Assembly: GCA_035235625.1 (NCBI GenBank)
Contig: CP141140.1
Span: 47,859,351-47,923,350 of the forward strand
From: Saururus chinensis
Lineage: Eukaryota; Streptophyta; Magnoliopsida; Piperales; Saururaceae
Direction of reading: 5' to 3'
Length of the DNA: 64,000 nucleotides
Both the position numbers and the translations under genes were made by a program. This document shows, in pieces, positions 41,098 through 53,520 of this stretch (positions are counted from its first letter, which is position 1; every line of letters starts with the position of its first letter). The notes beneath the pieces were generated by a model. It did not search any database and was not told where the DNA came from. It worked only from the letters and a program-made list of their open reading frames with translations.

Positions 41098-44000
41098 GGG
41101 GGTATGCTAGATGTGGAGCAACTGGAGATGATGAACATGGAGGAGAGCCGAGTGCTACTAATGAAGATGGAATATCAGGGAATGAATCGTGCCTTGGTTG
41201 TGTCTTAAATGCTTCGTAGGTAGGATAATGTCCATGAATGTCTGTAATAACTAACTGAAGTAGTGGCAAGCTACGAAGTACATCCTCATGCTACCTGATC
41301 ATGAACTAACATGATGCTAATAAGATCTCAGCCAAAGTATAGGTGTTAATTGCGTCAGTCAAATGTGCATGTGTTCATCACACTAAACCAAGCAATAAAA
41401 AAATTAAACTAAGTCATATAAATAATAAATGAGAAATAAGAAAATATTATTATGTAATTAATTAAGATATACTTACCAAAGTTGCCTCAAATGTACCACT
41501 AGGCTTATATGTCATCTCCTCTACAACATCACATAGTAAAATATATCAACACATAATGGGTAAATACCATTGTATATACGGGCTACGAACATCTCACAAT
41601 GTTGTAGCCATCTCCCCTCAGATAATAGTAGCTCTCCTATTATCTCATCGAGCGATATAAGATGCATGATGCAGTGCCCAATTGGTAATATGGCGGCCTT
41701 GTCGAGTAATCCGATGGAAAAACTCTACAGCACGAGGAGGGACCTCTTGCTCCAAGTTAAATTGGAGCATCACATGATCTGGCACGTACAGCTTGACAAT
41801 CTTAAAACAGATTAGCGGCGTTCGAGAGAGCCACACATCTCTTCCCTCGGTACAATGAGGAGGTAAATCAGCCAACACCTCAGGCGAGTATGACTCCCAA
41901 TTGTCTTACACAATTTATAAGCATAGTTAAGTTTTAATGACCTTACATAGCTTATAATCATTGTATGAAATGTGATAATGAAATTACATGATAAGGCCAT
42001 TTGTGGTCTAACTCTCCTCTTTACAAGCGTAGGACTCCTTGTGGATTTTTGGTTTTTCTCCTACAAACATTCCACCTTAAGGAGTCAAATTTAAAACATA
42101 AGTTTAGCACAACCAAATAAAACTATGCTAAAAAATAAGTATAAAAAATACCCTACCTGGCTCATAATGGAGCACCCTCAACCACGTCACCCATCTCAAT
42201 AGTTGGTCAGCCGACATGTAAATGTTCCCACGACCATAGCTGTGTCACAAAATACTATAAAAGTTATTAAAAAATGCGAAGTAATTATGCGTGTAAAAAA
42301 TATTAACTTCAACGAATACATTTACCTGAAGAAGGGTCAGATAGCCTGCAATCCCTGATGTCATGGTCTGACATGCTTTCCCTAACTCTCAGTATAAAAA
42401 TGCAAGAGTGGCACTTCCCCATGCATTAGTGCCCACCATGTTGAAATCCACAAGGAGGGAGAGATATGCAACATGAACATGGTTACTCATGTTATTCACA
42501 AATATCGTAGCCCCAAGTAAGCTTGTGCATGCTGCTTGATCACTATCTCCATGGCATCTGTTGGGAGCGCATGAAACTCACCTAAGAGCCATCTAAGGCT
42601 CACTCAGTTACCACACATCATTGATGGAGGAGGAGCTCTACCAAGGACTTTGACTAATAAATCCAAATCTCCTCCTCCTATCGTGCCTGCCACCACCTCT
42701 CCATCGATGCAAAGTCCTAGAAGAACTGCCACATCCATAAGAGTGATGGACATCTCCCCATAAGGTAGGTGAAATATCTGTGTGTCTCTCTCCTCCTTCT
42801 CTCAACAAGAGATGTCAGCAAAGGCCTATCGAGACGAATGTATTGTATATGAATAAAATGTCCAAATCCTGCTCGCTCGATGTGCAATAGAATATGCTCA
42901 TCTATGGGCCACTGTCGGAGATATCTAAAATGTTCGGTGCACTCAAGGCAACCGGAGTCCTATAATAAATTTAAATATTATAAGCCAACATAACATGTAG
43001 TCTAAAAATTAAATAAAATTAATGAACAGTTAAAATACTTCTCCTCGCCAAATAGAAGCCGACCTATGCAACTCTTGTTGGACAAGTACCGTGTCATCAA
43101 TGGGGCCTAGCCCATAAAAAGGCTCCATATGATATGTAGAGAATTAAGAATATGTGGAACATATAGTCATATATAAAATAGAGAGTAAATAAAAGTCACA
43201 ATCTAATTGTATGTTTACCAATCAACTAGAAGGTTTCTACATCTTTTACTATTATGCCCAAATTGTTTGCACCTCCCACATTTATACCCTTCTCTACCAT
43301 CTCTCTCCATGGTCACATGGTCCATTGTATTCCAAATGCGGACATATCATGGGCGACCGGGTTATCTTGTTGCTTTTGGAGGTAATCATACATAAGGCAT
43401 ATCTCTTTCCCAAAACTCTTGACCACAAGGAGAGTAGAATTGTGTGGAGTATGCATTTCTATAAGTGGTCAATGTGTAACAAAGTCCTGCCTATATAGGC
43501 TCCTGCTGCTTTCCCCAAACAGCAAGAAGGTGCGAGCAAGAATATAAATAGACTTGAGGGGAATTGCATGTACAAGTATGACGAACCACATTCACCACAA
43601 TCCTCCTTTCATGCATGGGCATCACTTCGTACTTGTTGCAGCTAATCCTGTTAATTATGTACTCCCCAATTTTACTTGTTTGTTCTCTGATTAACCCTTC
43701 CACTTTGGGAGTATATGGGGTGACCTTGGCATCCGAAGCACAAGATTGTTTCATGAAGAATTTCACTACCTTAAAATAAAAATAGCTAACACTAAAGCCT
43801 GCATGGGTAATCCTCGTGCCCCCTTCAAGACACTATTTAAACTTTTCATCATATTTGTAGTCGTCATGCCAAATCTTCTAAAACCATCATGAGCAAAAGA
43901 CCACTATTCAGGATGCAATCCTTCTCCTAAGAGGAGCTATTTTGCGGTGGGACTTTCCATACCAAATAAGTCCATTTTTTGTGCCAAATGCAGTAACGAT

Positions 44001-44434
44001 GGTAGAAGAATGGCGGGGGAAGAATCTTAGGCACGACCTTCTAAAGCCCCTTACGTTGATCTGAAATGATTGCGACATTTGTCATATCCATAAGTACATT
44101 ATCCCTCAATTCACTTAAGAACTATTTCCAATTATCATAATCTTCCTTTGCTACTATCCTGAATGTTAGAGGAAATCGCCCATTGTTCCCGTCTGTAGCC
44201 GTTGTAGCCATAAGAGCTCCTGGATACCTGCTGTACAATTAAGTGGCATTCACACCAATCACCAGGATGCAATGTCAAAACCCCACTATAGGTGGCCCAA
44301 ATGCCCAAAACATCAGCTTAAATCTCCGATATGGGCCATCATCTACACTAGTTACTTCATCAAACTCCAACTTGTAGTAGGTACCGGGATTAAGGTACAT
44401 TGGAAATAATTTGTGTGATTCAGCCCAATCCTCC
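41098..44434 (-). mobile_element. Mutator-like element with plant mobile domain, copy 2 (MULE2)
   Basis: Collinear with MULE1 in the same orientation: C-terminal tail block LPLLQLVITDIHGHYP (about 41220-41270), PMD region (about 42300-43090, decayed), CCHC and SWIM region (about 43240-43766, CTCNSPQVYLYSCSH) and transposase core (about 43800-44434). It is more decayed than MULE1 in the transposase. It lacks the last part of the tail at the left, where copy H begins, and the N-terminal part at the right, where an inverted MULE fragment begins. Confidence 0.85.
43491..43766 (-). pseudogene. SWIM zinc-finger segment of MULE2 transposase
   Basis: An open stretch of 91 codons: EGLIREQTSKIGEYIINRIS, then MHERRIVVNVVRHTCTCN and QVYLYSCSHLLAVWGK. 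The SWIM pattern CxC...CxH is intact. It corresponds to 31745-32019 of MULE1. Confidence 0.85.
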
Positions 44435-44921
44435 TAAGGTCAGTCTCTATTTGGAGAGGAGAGGTATTTTCACTTAACATGATTTTGATTTCATTTGAGA
44501 TGAAATGGTACTTTAGTTTATAATATTTTAGTTTATTATAGGACCCCAGGTGCCTCGAGTGCACTAAGCATTTCACAGCCTAAGACATTGGAAGGTAGAT
44601 GAGTGTATTCTTCGATATTAGAGCGAGCTCGATTTGGACACTTCATCTACTTATATTGCCTTAGGCTAGATAGGCCTTTGATCACAGCTTTCGTTGAGAG
44701 ATGGCGGAGGGAGACGCAGACATTCCACTTGCCTATGGGTCCATCTCCTTATAGGATGTAGCTGCACTCCTTGGACTTTGCATAGATGGTCTTGTAGTGA
44801 TAGGCACGACAGTAGGGCAGGATGTACCATAAATTTACTAGCTAGACTCCTTGGCAGAGTACCTCCACCTTCAGTATTATGTGGTGGTTGAGTGAGCCTT
44901 AGATGTTATTGTGTAAGTTTT
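44435..44921 (+). mobile_element. inverted MULE/PMD fragment (MULE3)
   Basis: Forward-strand copy of the PMD region. It contains an intron-like stretch ending TTTATTATAG, then DP-CLECTKHF (about 44540), VERWRRETQTFHLPMG-type sequence (about 44695-44740) and DVAALLGLCIDGLVV (about 44755-44800). It is the reverse complement of the 42580-43075 region of MULE2. It stops at 44921 in front of LTR2 copy I, whose insertion duplicated GTTTT, and should resume beyond copy I outside the window. Confidence 0.82.
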
Positions 44922-45472
44922 TGTCATGCCCGAGGTTTTTCCCTACATTTACCATAAAATTTTCCTAAAATTTTGTTTCAAAATACATACTTAAATCAAA
45001 GGAAAACATAAAATTTCAGAAGTGTGAAAATGATTTTCATAAATTAATTTATCTTACAACAAACCAACATTCTCAGGCGTGACCTAAAATGAAAACATAC
45101 AAATAAAACCTGCCATGGCCATGGGCTTAAAAAAAATAAATACCTCACATGCATCTCTGAGTACAAGTTCTTTAAAATAAATTGTACATACATACATACA
45201 AAAGTCTAGTAAAATAAGACATTTACTCCCACCTTAATCAAAACATGAGATCGTGGCACCAAAATCCTTATAATCTCACTACGACTCCGCTACACTTACG
45301 GTTGAGGAAGAACTGTCCACCATAGAAAATAGTCCTCTCCAAAAAGCTATTGATCAACTTGCGAAAGCCTCTAGATGAAGGGGCTAAAAAATAGGGTAAG
45401 TGAGTATTTTCATACTCAGTAGGAAAATACCTAGTATGAAAAACAAGTCAATGAACTTTGTAAGTTCATACA

Positions 45473-48400
45473 TGTCACGACCTAGATTTTTAAAAGCCTT
45501 TTTAAGTAGCATGAATGATAAGTCACGATAAATTTATTCTTCTTCTTAAATACAAATCAAATCAATCGACTAAATATCTAGGTCGTGATAACTAGGGTTT
45601 ACAAATACAAATATCAAAACATATGATATTATTACATGTCTCAAAATTCAATAAGAACAGCTCATCCATCTAAGTACAAGTTCATCATCTGTCTGAAAAT
45701 AAATAACTAAGTTGACTCTCACACCAAAGATATTCTTACGTACCAAAATTGCAAGAACGAAGAAACTTCATCCTCTACGTGTCAATCTTGGTCTTACTTG
45801 TAGTCGCATGGATAACCTACAACCAACCAAACCGAATAACCACAACAACAATGGAGCCTCTCCACCCTTAAGATAAAAGCTTCCAAAGAACAGAAGGTTT
45901 TATTAATGTTTTTTAGATCAGGCCAACATCACCTGATGTTAGTTGCCTACGTACTCACCAGACAACATCTCCAATGTTTCCAACAAGATAGGATCAAGAT
46001 GTAGTTTTGCCTAGAAACTACACTATCCTAAAAAGCATATATAGCATCACACATGCAATGCTTAAGTATTTTTAAACTACATTTTATGCAAATCCTTTAA
46101 TCGTTCCACTTGTCTAATTAAACAAGCAATATCAAACAATGTTATTAATTATCTCACAACTCTTCTTCAATAATTAATACTATCAAATTTGTATACACAC
46201 ATAGATAACTCGACTCTTGAAGAAATCCCCAAATATATGATTCCAACATTGAAGTAGACTGCTTAACAGCAGCTTGACCCAAATCCCAAAGGCTGTCTAT
46301 AGCTTGCCACATTGGAGAAGAGGATCCCAACTGTGCTCATGGACACAGATTGGCGAGAAGCACAAGCCTTCCATGATGCTCATACAACTTCACTTTTTGT
46401 ACGTACTATATGGTCCTAGGAAGACCTGCGGGTGACCTGCTGTAAAGACCCTCTGGTCCATACCCAAACCATCATGGCAATGAAGAAGTGTATCACAATC
46501 TCTACTATTCCCCAACTAAGGGAGAAAATGTCTTCTAAGACATTACTAATGTATCCATAGAAGTCTCAAATCCTTATCACCATTGACTCCCCCAAACATA
46601 CAAAACTTAAACTAGATTATTATCATCTAGTCAAGTATTCACACGACCATTTGGGGCCTCTTCACCTTGTGAATCAGCCCAATAAATAGGTCATCCAGTG
46701 GGCTATGACTGAAAGAACATCCCATAACCTCCCTCAGTTCATCAACCAAGGTTAAATTGTATGTCAGGGCCCCGTTCACTCCATGAATCAGTCCCAAACC
46801 CTATTGAGGGTATTTTAGTCTTTATCTTGGCAAGTTGTTTTGCCCCCAATCCAACGACAGCTAATACCTCTTGATTAATCTTTATTAATCTCAAGTTATA
46901 AATTAACACATCAATAATAAAAACATGCATCCGAATAATTGACATAAAGAACATGCAGTCATACAAGTGCATAAATAATAAACGGAGGGCCATTGCACTC
47001 ATTTCAAGCCCAAGAGTGTAAACAACTCTAACACATCACGCGAGTTACGTATATAATACTCTAGTTACTTGATGTACTTGGTTGCAGACACGTGTAATTC
47101 ACTACCTTAAACCCTAAGAATTATGCTTATTCCCTTTGTTTCTCGTGACACGTGACCTGACGAGGTCTTCATGTCACTTAATGGTCACACCCCTTCCTTT
47201 GAAGCCATTTAACGTCATTTTAGGGTACCCTAACACTTAGTTATCTAAGTTATACATTTTGGCAAAATTGAATATAGTCCCCTATGGGCATTAGGGTAAT
47301 TTTACTACCTAAGGTATGATAACCACCCTTGGTTCATTCTAGCCATCTACTGCCCCTCTATTGATTTTGAGTCATTGCCCCCTCCCAAGGCTGCACTCTC
47401 AAATCGACTCGTGCTTCCATTCACACGAATATAGGCAGTCCGCTCAAAGGAGTATTTCTGCCATTTGGTTTAAGGCCTTATTGACATCCAATGGGTCTAA
47501 AATTTGACTCAAGTATACTAATTGACTTCATGGACTTGGTGTAATTTTCCTGGCTTGTGACAGGGTCTTAAACCCCTTGAACCAACCCAGGTTTGCCTAA
47601 TGGTCCACCCTAAACCCTAGGAACAAAACGGTCAATTATCCACTAACTGGGATTTTTCCTCGCTATTCAGTTTGGTCTATATTTAGGTTACACATTAAGA
47701 TCTTATTGGAAATTTATCCAATTCTTAAATCCACTCATAGGCCCTTAAACTGGAGCCCCTAGATTGGGTAATTGAATATCGCACGGTAATTTGACAATAA
47801 GGGCTAAAAGGGTTATTTTGTAGTCTCTGGGATTTTTACCATGTCTGGAACTTGGTGAGAACACTCCAACCCCTCTCTAGATACATGATCAATTTTCTAG
47901 AATTTATTTGACTCTTTTAGCCTTATGAACTAGACCCGATTCACTCCTTTTTTTTTACATCAGACCCAAACCGAGTCTTAGAAAATAAGGTTCAGGTCGA
48001 TGACCCGCAATGCGGGTCATCTTCCCTATGTCTGACCAAAGGCAAAAACACCTCTAGAGGCACCACCCTGGCCACCATGGTGGGGCGGTGGGCTGGGCTC
48101 CACCAGATCACCGCCTGGTAGCGATCCTGTTGGGCCTAGGCTTGCTACATCTCAGTGGTCGGCTAGTGGCAAAAAAATGCCTCTTTTTATCTAATCCGTT
48201 GGAGAAGCTGCGATAGTAGGCCGCCATGATCGGCCGATGGGCTAGGCTTGACAGTATTGTCGTCATCTGGCGATTCCAGCCACCCAGGTCCCTCCAATCG
48301 GGAGCTGCGTTGCAACAGTGTTCTCTTCCTTTTTTTCTCTACGACAATCCGACGGCCTGCACAGCGGCAGCTGAATGTATTGCCGTCAAGGTCACTAGTG

Positions 48401-49100
48401 CCTGGGCTGATGCAGTCAGAGATAGGGCTGATACAGTGCCTATCCTATGATGGATCTTGTGACTAGAAATCAAATTACTGTTCATGTAAATTAAGTGAAT
48501 AGTATTTTGCAAAAATCACTATTTCCATTAAAATTTGTGAACAAAATCTCACCTAACCTCGATTTGAAATCCTACCACAATGGCCAAGTTGTCGTCAATT
48601 CACTACCGTCAAAGCCTCACAGGAACCTCGCCGGAAAATTCCCTTGACGGCTCCTCCTTCCCTTCACGGTCCCAAAAACTAACCCCCTAAGAGCCCTAAT
48701 TATCTATTTGAGCGTAGAGATTAGGAACCCTAATCCCTCTAGGAGTTGGGCCAAAACTCCCCCAATTAGGCCACTTAATTAGGCCCTCATAATATAATTT
48801 CGAAATACTATTTAATCAGGCCCATGTAGCAACTTAAACGGCCAATTTACATGTCCAATTCGGGTAAACAGGTCTAGCGCGTTATATCCAACTTCGAACA
48901 GTCGTATCTCCCTCATCCAAACTCCGATTTGCGCATTCTTGGTGGCGTTTCGAAGCTCTTTCTGTCCACTTTCCATCTATGTAGGTTTCAGCCACCATCT
49001 AACTGTTGATTAAGTTATTACCAAGAGAATTTTATGAGGTCTAACACCCTAATTTCCTCGTGGTCGTCTTCGGGAATTAAGAAAATTCCTTGACTTTACA
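45473..49100 (-). mobile_element. complete 3.63-kb LTR1 (solo LTR), copy C
   Basis: Runs from TGTCACGACCTAGATTTTT to TTGACTTTACA and is flanked by ATACA at 45468-45472 and 49101-49105, a clean 5-bp target-site duplication. The two ends are inversely related (TGTCACG against TGTAA-G). There is no internal pair of repeats, primer site or pol region, so it behaves as a solo LTR of a large Ty3/gypsy element. Long LTRs starting TGTCACGACC or TGTAACGTCC are typical of Del/Tekay-like chromoviruses, which is an inference here. Orientation is by convention, since both ends look alike. Confidence 0.85.
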
Positions 49101-49662
49101 ATACATAGATGCATTCATGAAACTACACATGAAGTAAGCAAGATATAAAACATAAATACAAACTCACACATAATCATCATACCATCTAAACTTACACTTC
49201 CTCTTATGACAAACTCGTACAACACTCTGAATCAGAGTCTTACCAACTTACTCATACCATCGTACACTTACACATACACTTACACCATACACATACTTAC
49301 GACCTTAATCGTACGACGGTACTCATACAATCTTACTCTTACTCATATATGTACTCTTACCGTCTTCCTTAGAAGGTCACACTTAACCTTACTCTAAATC
49401 TTATACATACTGCCTACTCAAAATCTGATACTTAAAACTTACTCTTATTGTCATACACATAGTACCGACAACTGAAGCTCATTACAATTAATAACTCTAG
49501 CGTCGGAAAGGAAGGGAATGCCACTAGGGTATCACCTTAACCTTCGGGGAGCAACTAGACACCATGGACTTTTCAGAAGGCAAGACACACCTATGCTCAT
49601 GGGGCATAGGATCAAACAGGTAAGAGCGGATCTATGAGACTACTTACCTGAGCATGCAAATG

Positions 49663-49808
49663 CCCACATTGTGGTGCCATATAGTGCCAACTAAGGGCGA
49701 AAAACATATGGTGCCACTCTTGGGCAAGAATCTTACAATACCACTCTTGGGCGGAACATATAGTGCCATCTGTAGGCAGAAATACATACAGTGCCCACGA
49801 AGGGCAGA
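49663..49808. repeat. minisatellite in LTR2 copy I (GTGCCACTCTTGGGC type)
   Basis: About five degenerate units of 23-30 bp, each with a GTGCCA...GGGC core followed by a RAA-ACATA or RAATCTTACA spacer. The same array occurs in copy J. Confidence 0.85.
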
Positions 49809-50545
49809 AACTTACAACACTCTCAATAAAGAATCATACGTCTAGGCTGAATTACAACACCAAGACTAAATCTCGCAGGTTAACACCATGGCTAAACCAG
49901 GAAGGATGCTCAGTCAATTACTTATCGACTAGCTCAAACATGGAACTTAATTTGTCAAAACCCTTAGTCTCAACTCACAACGTTATCGAATTAGGATTAC
50001 TTTCCATTCAAGTTTGTATTATGTTACTTATGCATGTATAATTATGTTCAGAACAACTTCCGTCTTACATTCTTCAACCAATAAAACTAGAACTGCGCCC
50101 GTTCTGAAGCTCTAATACACAAAAGTAACATTCTTTACTTAGCTCATCACCCACACATACACTTACAGTCCTACAAATCTTTGTATAGGCTTTCTTAAAC
50201 TTGAATTCCTTACTAACACTCTTGCCATCATATACTTACAGCCTTACATCTTACACCATCCGCCTTAAAACTGAAACGTCTTACTCAAACTCCTCAAATG
50301 AAACCCTTTAGACCTAAGCCCGTCATCAAACCCTTACAAATTTCTTACTCATTATTTTTTGCTACGATTCATATTACATACATTATGTAGGTACAATTAT
50401 GTTGACCACTCTCACTAATTCACAATCCCCCATGGACGTTAAGAACCTTGAATCTTCCAAATCGTTACATCGCTTAGGTCTTCTACTCCTTGCTCCAACG
50501 TACCACCTAACTCAATCCAAGCCAATTCTTCCATCTCATCAAATC

Positions 50546-51601
50546 TAGGGTTGTAAATGAGCCAAGCTAGCTCGTGAGCAAACTCGGCTCGGTTAGGCTC
50601 AGCTCGAGTTAAACTCGACTCGAATCAGGCTTGACTCAAACTCGATTCGAGCTCGAATAAGTTCGAGCCGAGTTTGAGCTGACCCCTGCTCGACTTGGCT
50701 CGGTTCGGCTCGAATAAAACTCGAACTCGATGCTACTGACTCGACCTCGAGCTCGAACTTGAATATAATTTTAAAATTATATATAAATAATGTATATATA
50801 TATGTATATTTTATATAAACATAATTGTTAATTTAAATACATATTTATAACATACTCCCTCTATTCTTAGATTAATAGCTCTATTTGATTAGTTCATTTT
50901 GAAAATTTTAATTGAGTTATTAATCTAAGACGAATGAAATATATAAAATGACATATAATCACATATTTATTTACTAATACTATGTATCGTATTGATATAT
51001 GAGACCCGTTTATATGAGTCAAGGCTCACGCACGACTATGTGAGTATAGATGTCATACATCATCATATTACGATATAAGAACACACATAACTAGGGAGGT
51101 AGATTAGTTTATGTCTTCTTGCGCATTTGGATCTCGATCTTGCCTAAATAATTTTTTACATCTTTTTTAGTGATTATATGTGCATAAAGAGAGAAAAATA
51201 ATAATGTTGCATTTTTTAGCATATGTAACTAAAACTTATTTGTCATAGTTTTCTTCTTTCATAGTGACTATAATCAAATATTCACGATGTAGTCATAATA
51301 CTTGTTAAAGTATATTAATTAATATTTAATACTAAAAGTATATTAGTATATGTGATACTTCATATACTTTATATATATATATTATTTTTATTTTTTTAAT
51401 TCGAGCCTAGTTCGAGCCAAGGCTTATGATTCACTTATTCAAGTTCAAGCTCGAGCTCGAGCCAAGCTTTGGATTTCTAAATCGAGCCGAGCTCGAGCTG
51501 AAAGGTTCAAGTTTATTTGAGCTTCGAGCCGAGCTTCAGCAGTTCGAGCTCGAGCCGAAACAGCCTAATACTTGGCTCAGCTCGGCTCGTTAACACCCCT
51601 A
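50546..51601. mobile_element. non-autonomous hAT element, 1056 bp, 8-bp TSD
   Basis: Exact 8-bp flanking duplication ATCAAATC (50538-50545 and 51602-51609). Inverted ends are TAGGGTTGTAAATGAGCC and, inward from the right, TAGGGGTGTTAACGAGCC. The outer 200 bp of each side are packed with GAGCTCGAGC/GGCTCGA words. The centre is AT-rich and non-coding. Eight-base duplications and TAGGG-type ends identify hAT. It carries no transposase, so it depends on another copy. Confidence 0.92.
50853..50943. mobile_element. Stowaway-like MITE inside the hAT element
   Basis: About 90 bp starting TACTCCCTCTATTCTTAG. The inner arms TTAGATTAATAGCTC and GAGTTATTAATCTAA are inverted copies. The ends are CTCCCTC-type with TA outside. 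The right outer end has diverged. Confidence 0.75.
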
Positions 51602-53520
51602 ATCAAATCCAACATTTTCCTATCAATCTTACATCTTTCCTCGTCTAACATACGATCACAGTTTCCATGTCACCCATGAAGTACCCCCTCAAAAAACTTA
51701 CAACCACACATACTCGTTGTAACATCCCTGATTTTTTTGTAATTTTTTGCTATTTTTTACAATTTTCTGCTATTTTGTGTTCGTATTTTTTACAAAGAAA
51801 TTTAACACTTTGGCATATCCATATTTTTAATTGATCTTGATATTCGTAACCATAAGAGTCGAGAGTGGTGTTTAATCGTAGGTCATGGGCCTTGACGCAT
51901 CACAAGTATTTTTCAGTGTGAAAATAGGATGAGAAGCGGGAGAACAGAAACGGGAAGAAAGAAGAAATGAAAAAAGAAAAAAATATAAAACAAAGCGGAT
52001 CGAGCGCAAAGAGAGCGACTGCGAGGGAACAGTGGAAAGCATTGTTCCCTTCCTTCTATGAAGCCAGAGGCAACGCCACTGTTGGCCACCAGCTTCCGCC
52101 CTCCCGGCCTAGCCCTTTCGGCCGCCACCATCCCTCTCCTCTCTCTTTCCTGTTTCGACCCGGTGACCCCCTTTCAAGATTTTTTGCCCAATCAGCCACT
52201 ATCACTGGCTGCATGGCCTCTAGCTTGCCGCCATAGCTCTGCCCTGGCCATGACCACCTCCAGCCACTGCCGTCCTAGCCTCCTCGCCCCTACTTTGCCC
52301 CCGTGAGGTAAAATCCCACTGCCACCTATTTTCTTTTTCTTCAGAGTGTGTTGCGGCCGGTGGCTGTGCCGCCAAGGGCCGACCACTACGACTGGCCTTT
52401 GGCCCTCCCCCAACTCGGCAACAGCAAGGTTTCTGCCTTGGCTGCCGCCCTGGCCACTACCTTCCTAAGCTCTCTACCCTACTCCAATTGGGACCAAAAA
52501 ATTTCCCTTTTTCCTTGATTTGTCTATCATTTATTTTCGATGTCAACCGCCAAATGGTTGGCCTTCGGCCTACTGCAAACAAGTGACAGCAAGGACTCCT
52601 CTGGCTGAATAGACGGCCTAAATTGGTGTTTCTTCTCCGATCCCCTCCTCTGCCAAATTCTGATCTAGTCAAAATGGCTTCTATAATTTTCTATCGTTAT
52701 TTTCACTATTGGCTTCCTGTGCCACAAAAAACCATGCTCCTTTTCCTGGCAACGTCTATTCTCGACCGCCAAATGTCGAATGACATTGCACCGATTTCCA
52801 TATGACTTCTCACGATCCAACGACTACTGGGTTGCGGCCATCTCCTAGGTTTGGCCCCGGGCCCTGTTCGGCCATCTATGTCCTGGCGATGCATGTCTGC
52901 CGCCCCAACTCGACACATTATTGACCTCCACTAAACCCTTATATTTATCGCACACCCTGTTCCAACTAAGGGCCAACCCATCTAGCTTGACATTCTGCGG
53001 ACTTCAGCCATATGTCCAACCGACGTGGGCTTTGCCCTGGCCCAGTGACATCAAGGGCCAACAATTTTGGCCCGATTATACCTCTGCACCCCCACTTTTG
53101 TTATGTACGACCCAGAAACCTATGGGAAAGAGTTTCCGAATTCCGATTCTTCCAAGGGGAAGTAATGTTCCTAGCCATTAGACTCAGCCCATCAAAGGCT
53201 TGATCGATGTCATCCCCATATCCTCCATCGTAAGTCATGCTTGATGCACTACCATCCGTACGATGATTTGGTTGTGGGTAGCATTTAGAAATGTCGCTGC
53301 CTTTGTCAGCCACTCTCTTCAATGCTTAATGCTCTCATGTTTGTTTAGGGAACCATTGTTGGCAAACCTCACCCCTTTTGTGACCGACCACCCTAACCCC
53401 TTAAAAGACCACTTTTGTATTAGGGTTTGGTCATGACAACACGTGCTTATTGTGTTCGACAGTCGATCTTGCCTAGGAGTGGTTGTATCAGGCTTCCACG
53501 AGCATGAGAAGCTTCAGGAC

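Larger units (their letters stand above)
44922..51717 (-). mobile_element. long-LTR family 2, copy I (outer element with three insertions)
   Basis: Begins TGTCATGCCCGAGG at 44922 and shares the layout of copy J: a CTCAGTAGGAAAATACC block, a CTTACAC-rich stretch, a GTCGGAAAGGAAGGGAATGCC block and a GTGCCACTCTTGGGC minisatellite. Its own sequence is 44922-45472, 49106-50537 and 51610-51717. The gaps are LTR1 copy C, a hAT element and LTR2 copy K. The far end lies beyond K, outside the window. Confidence 0.82.

Noticed and set aside
49663-49808. Regularly spaced repeats resembling a CRISPR array
   Set aside because: Units are degenerate, spacers are also repeated, the host is a plant, and the same array recurs in another LTR copy. 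It is a minisatellite.
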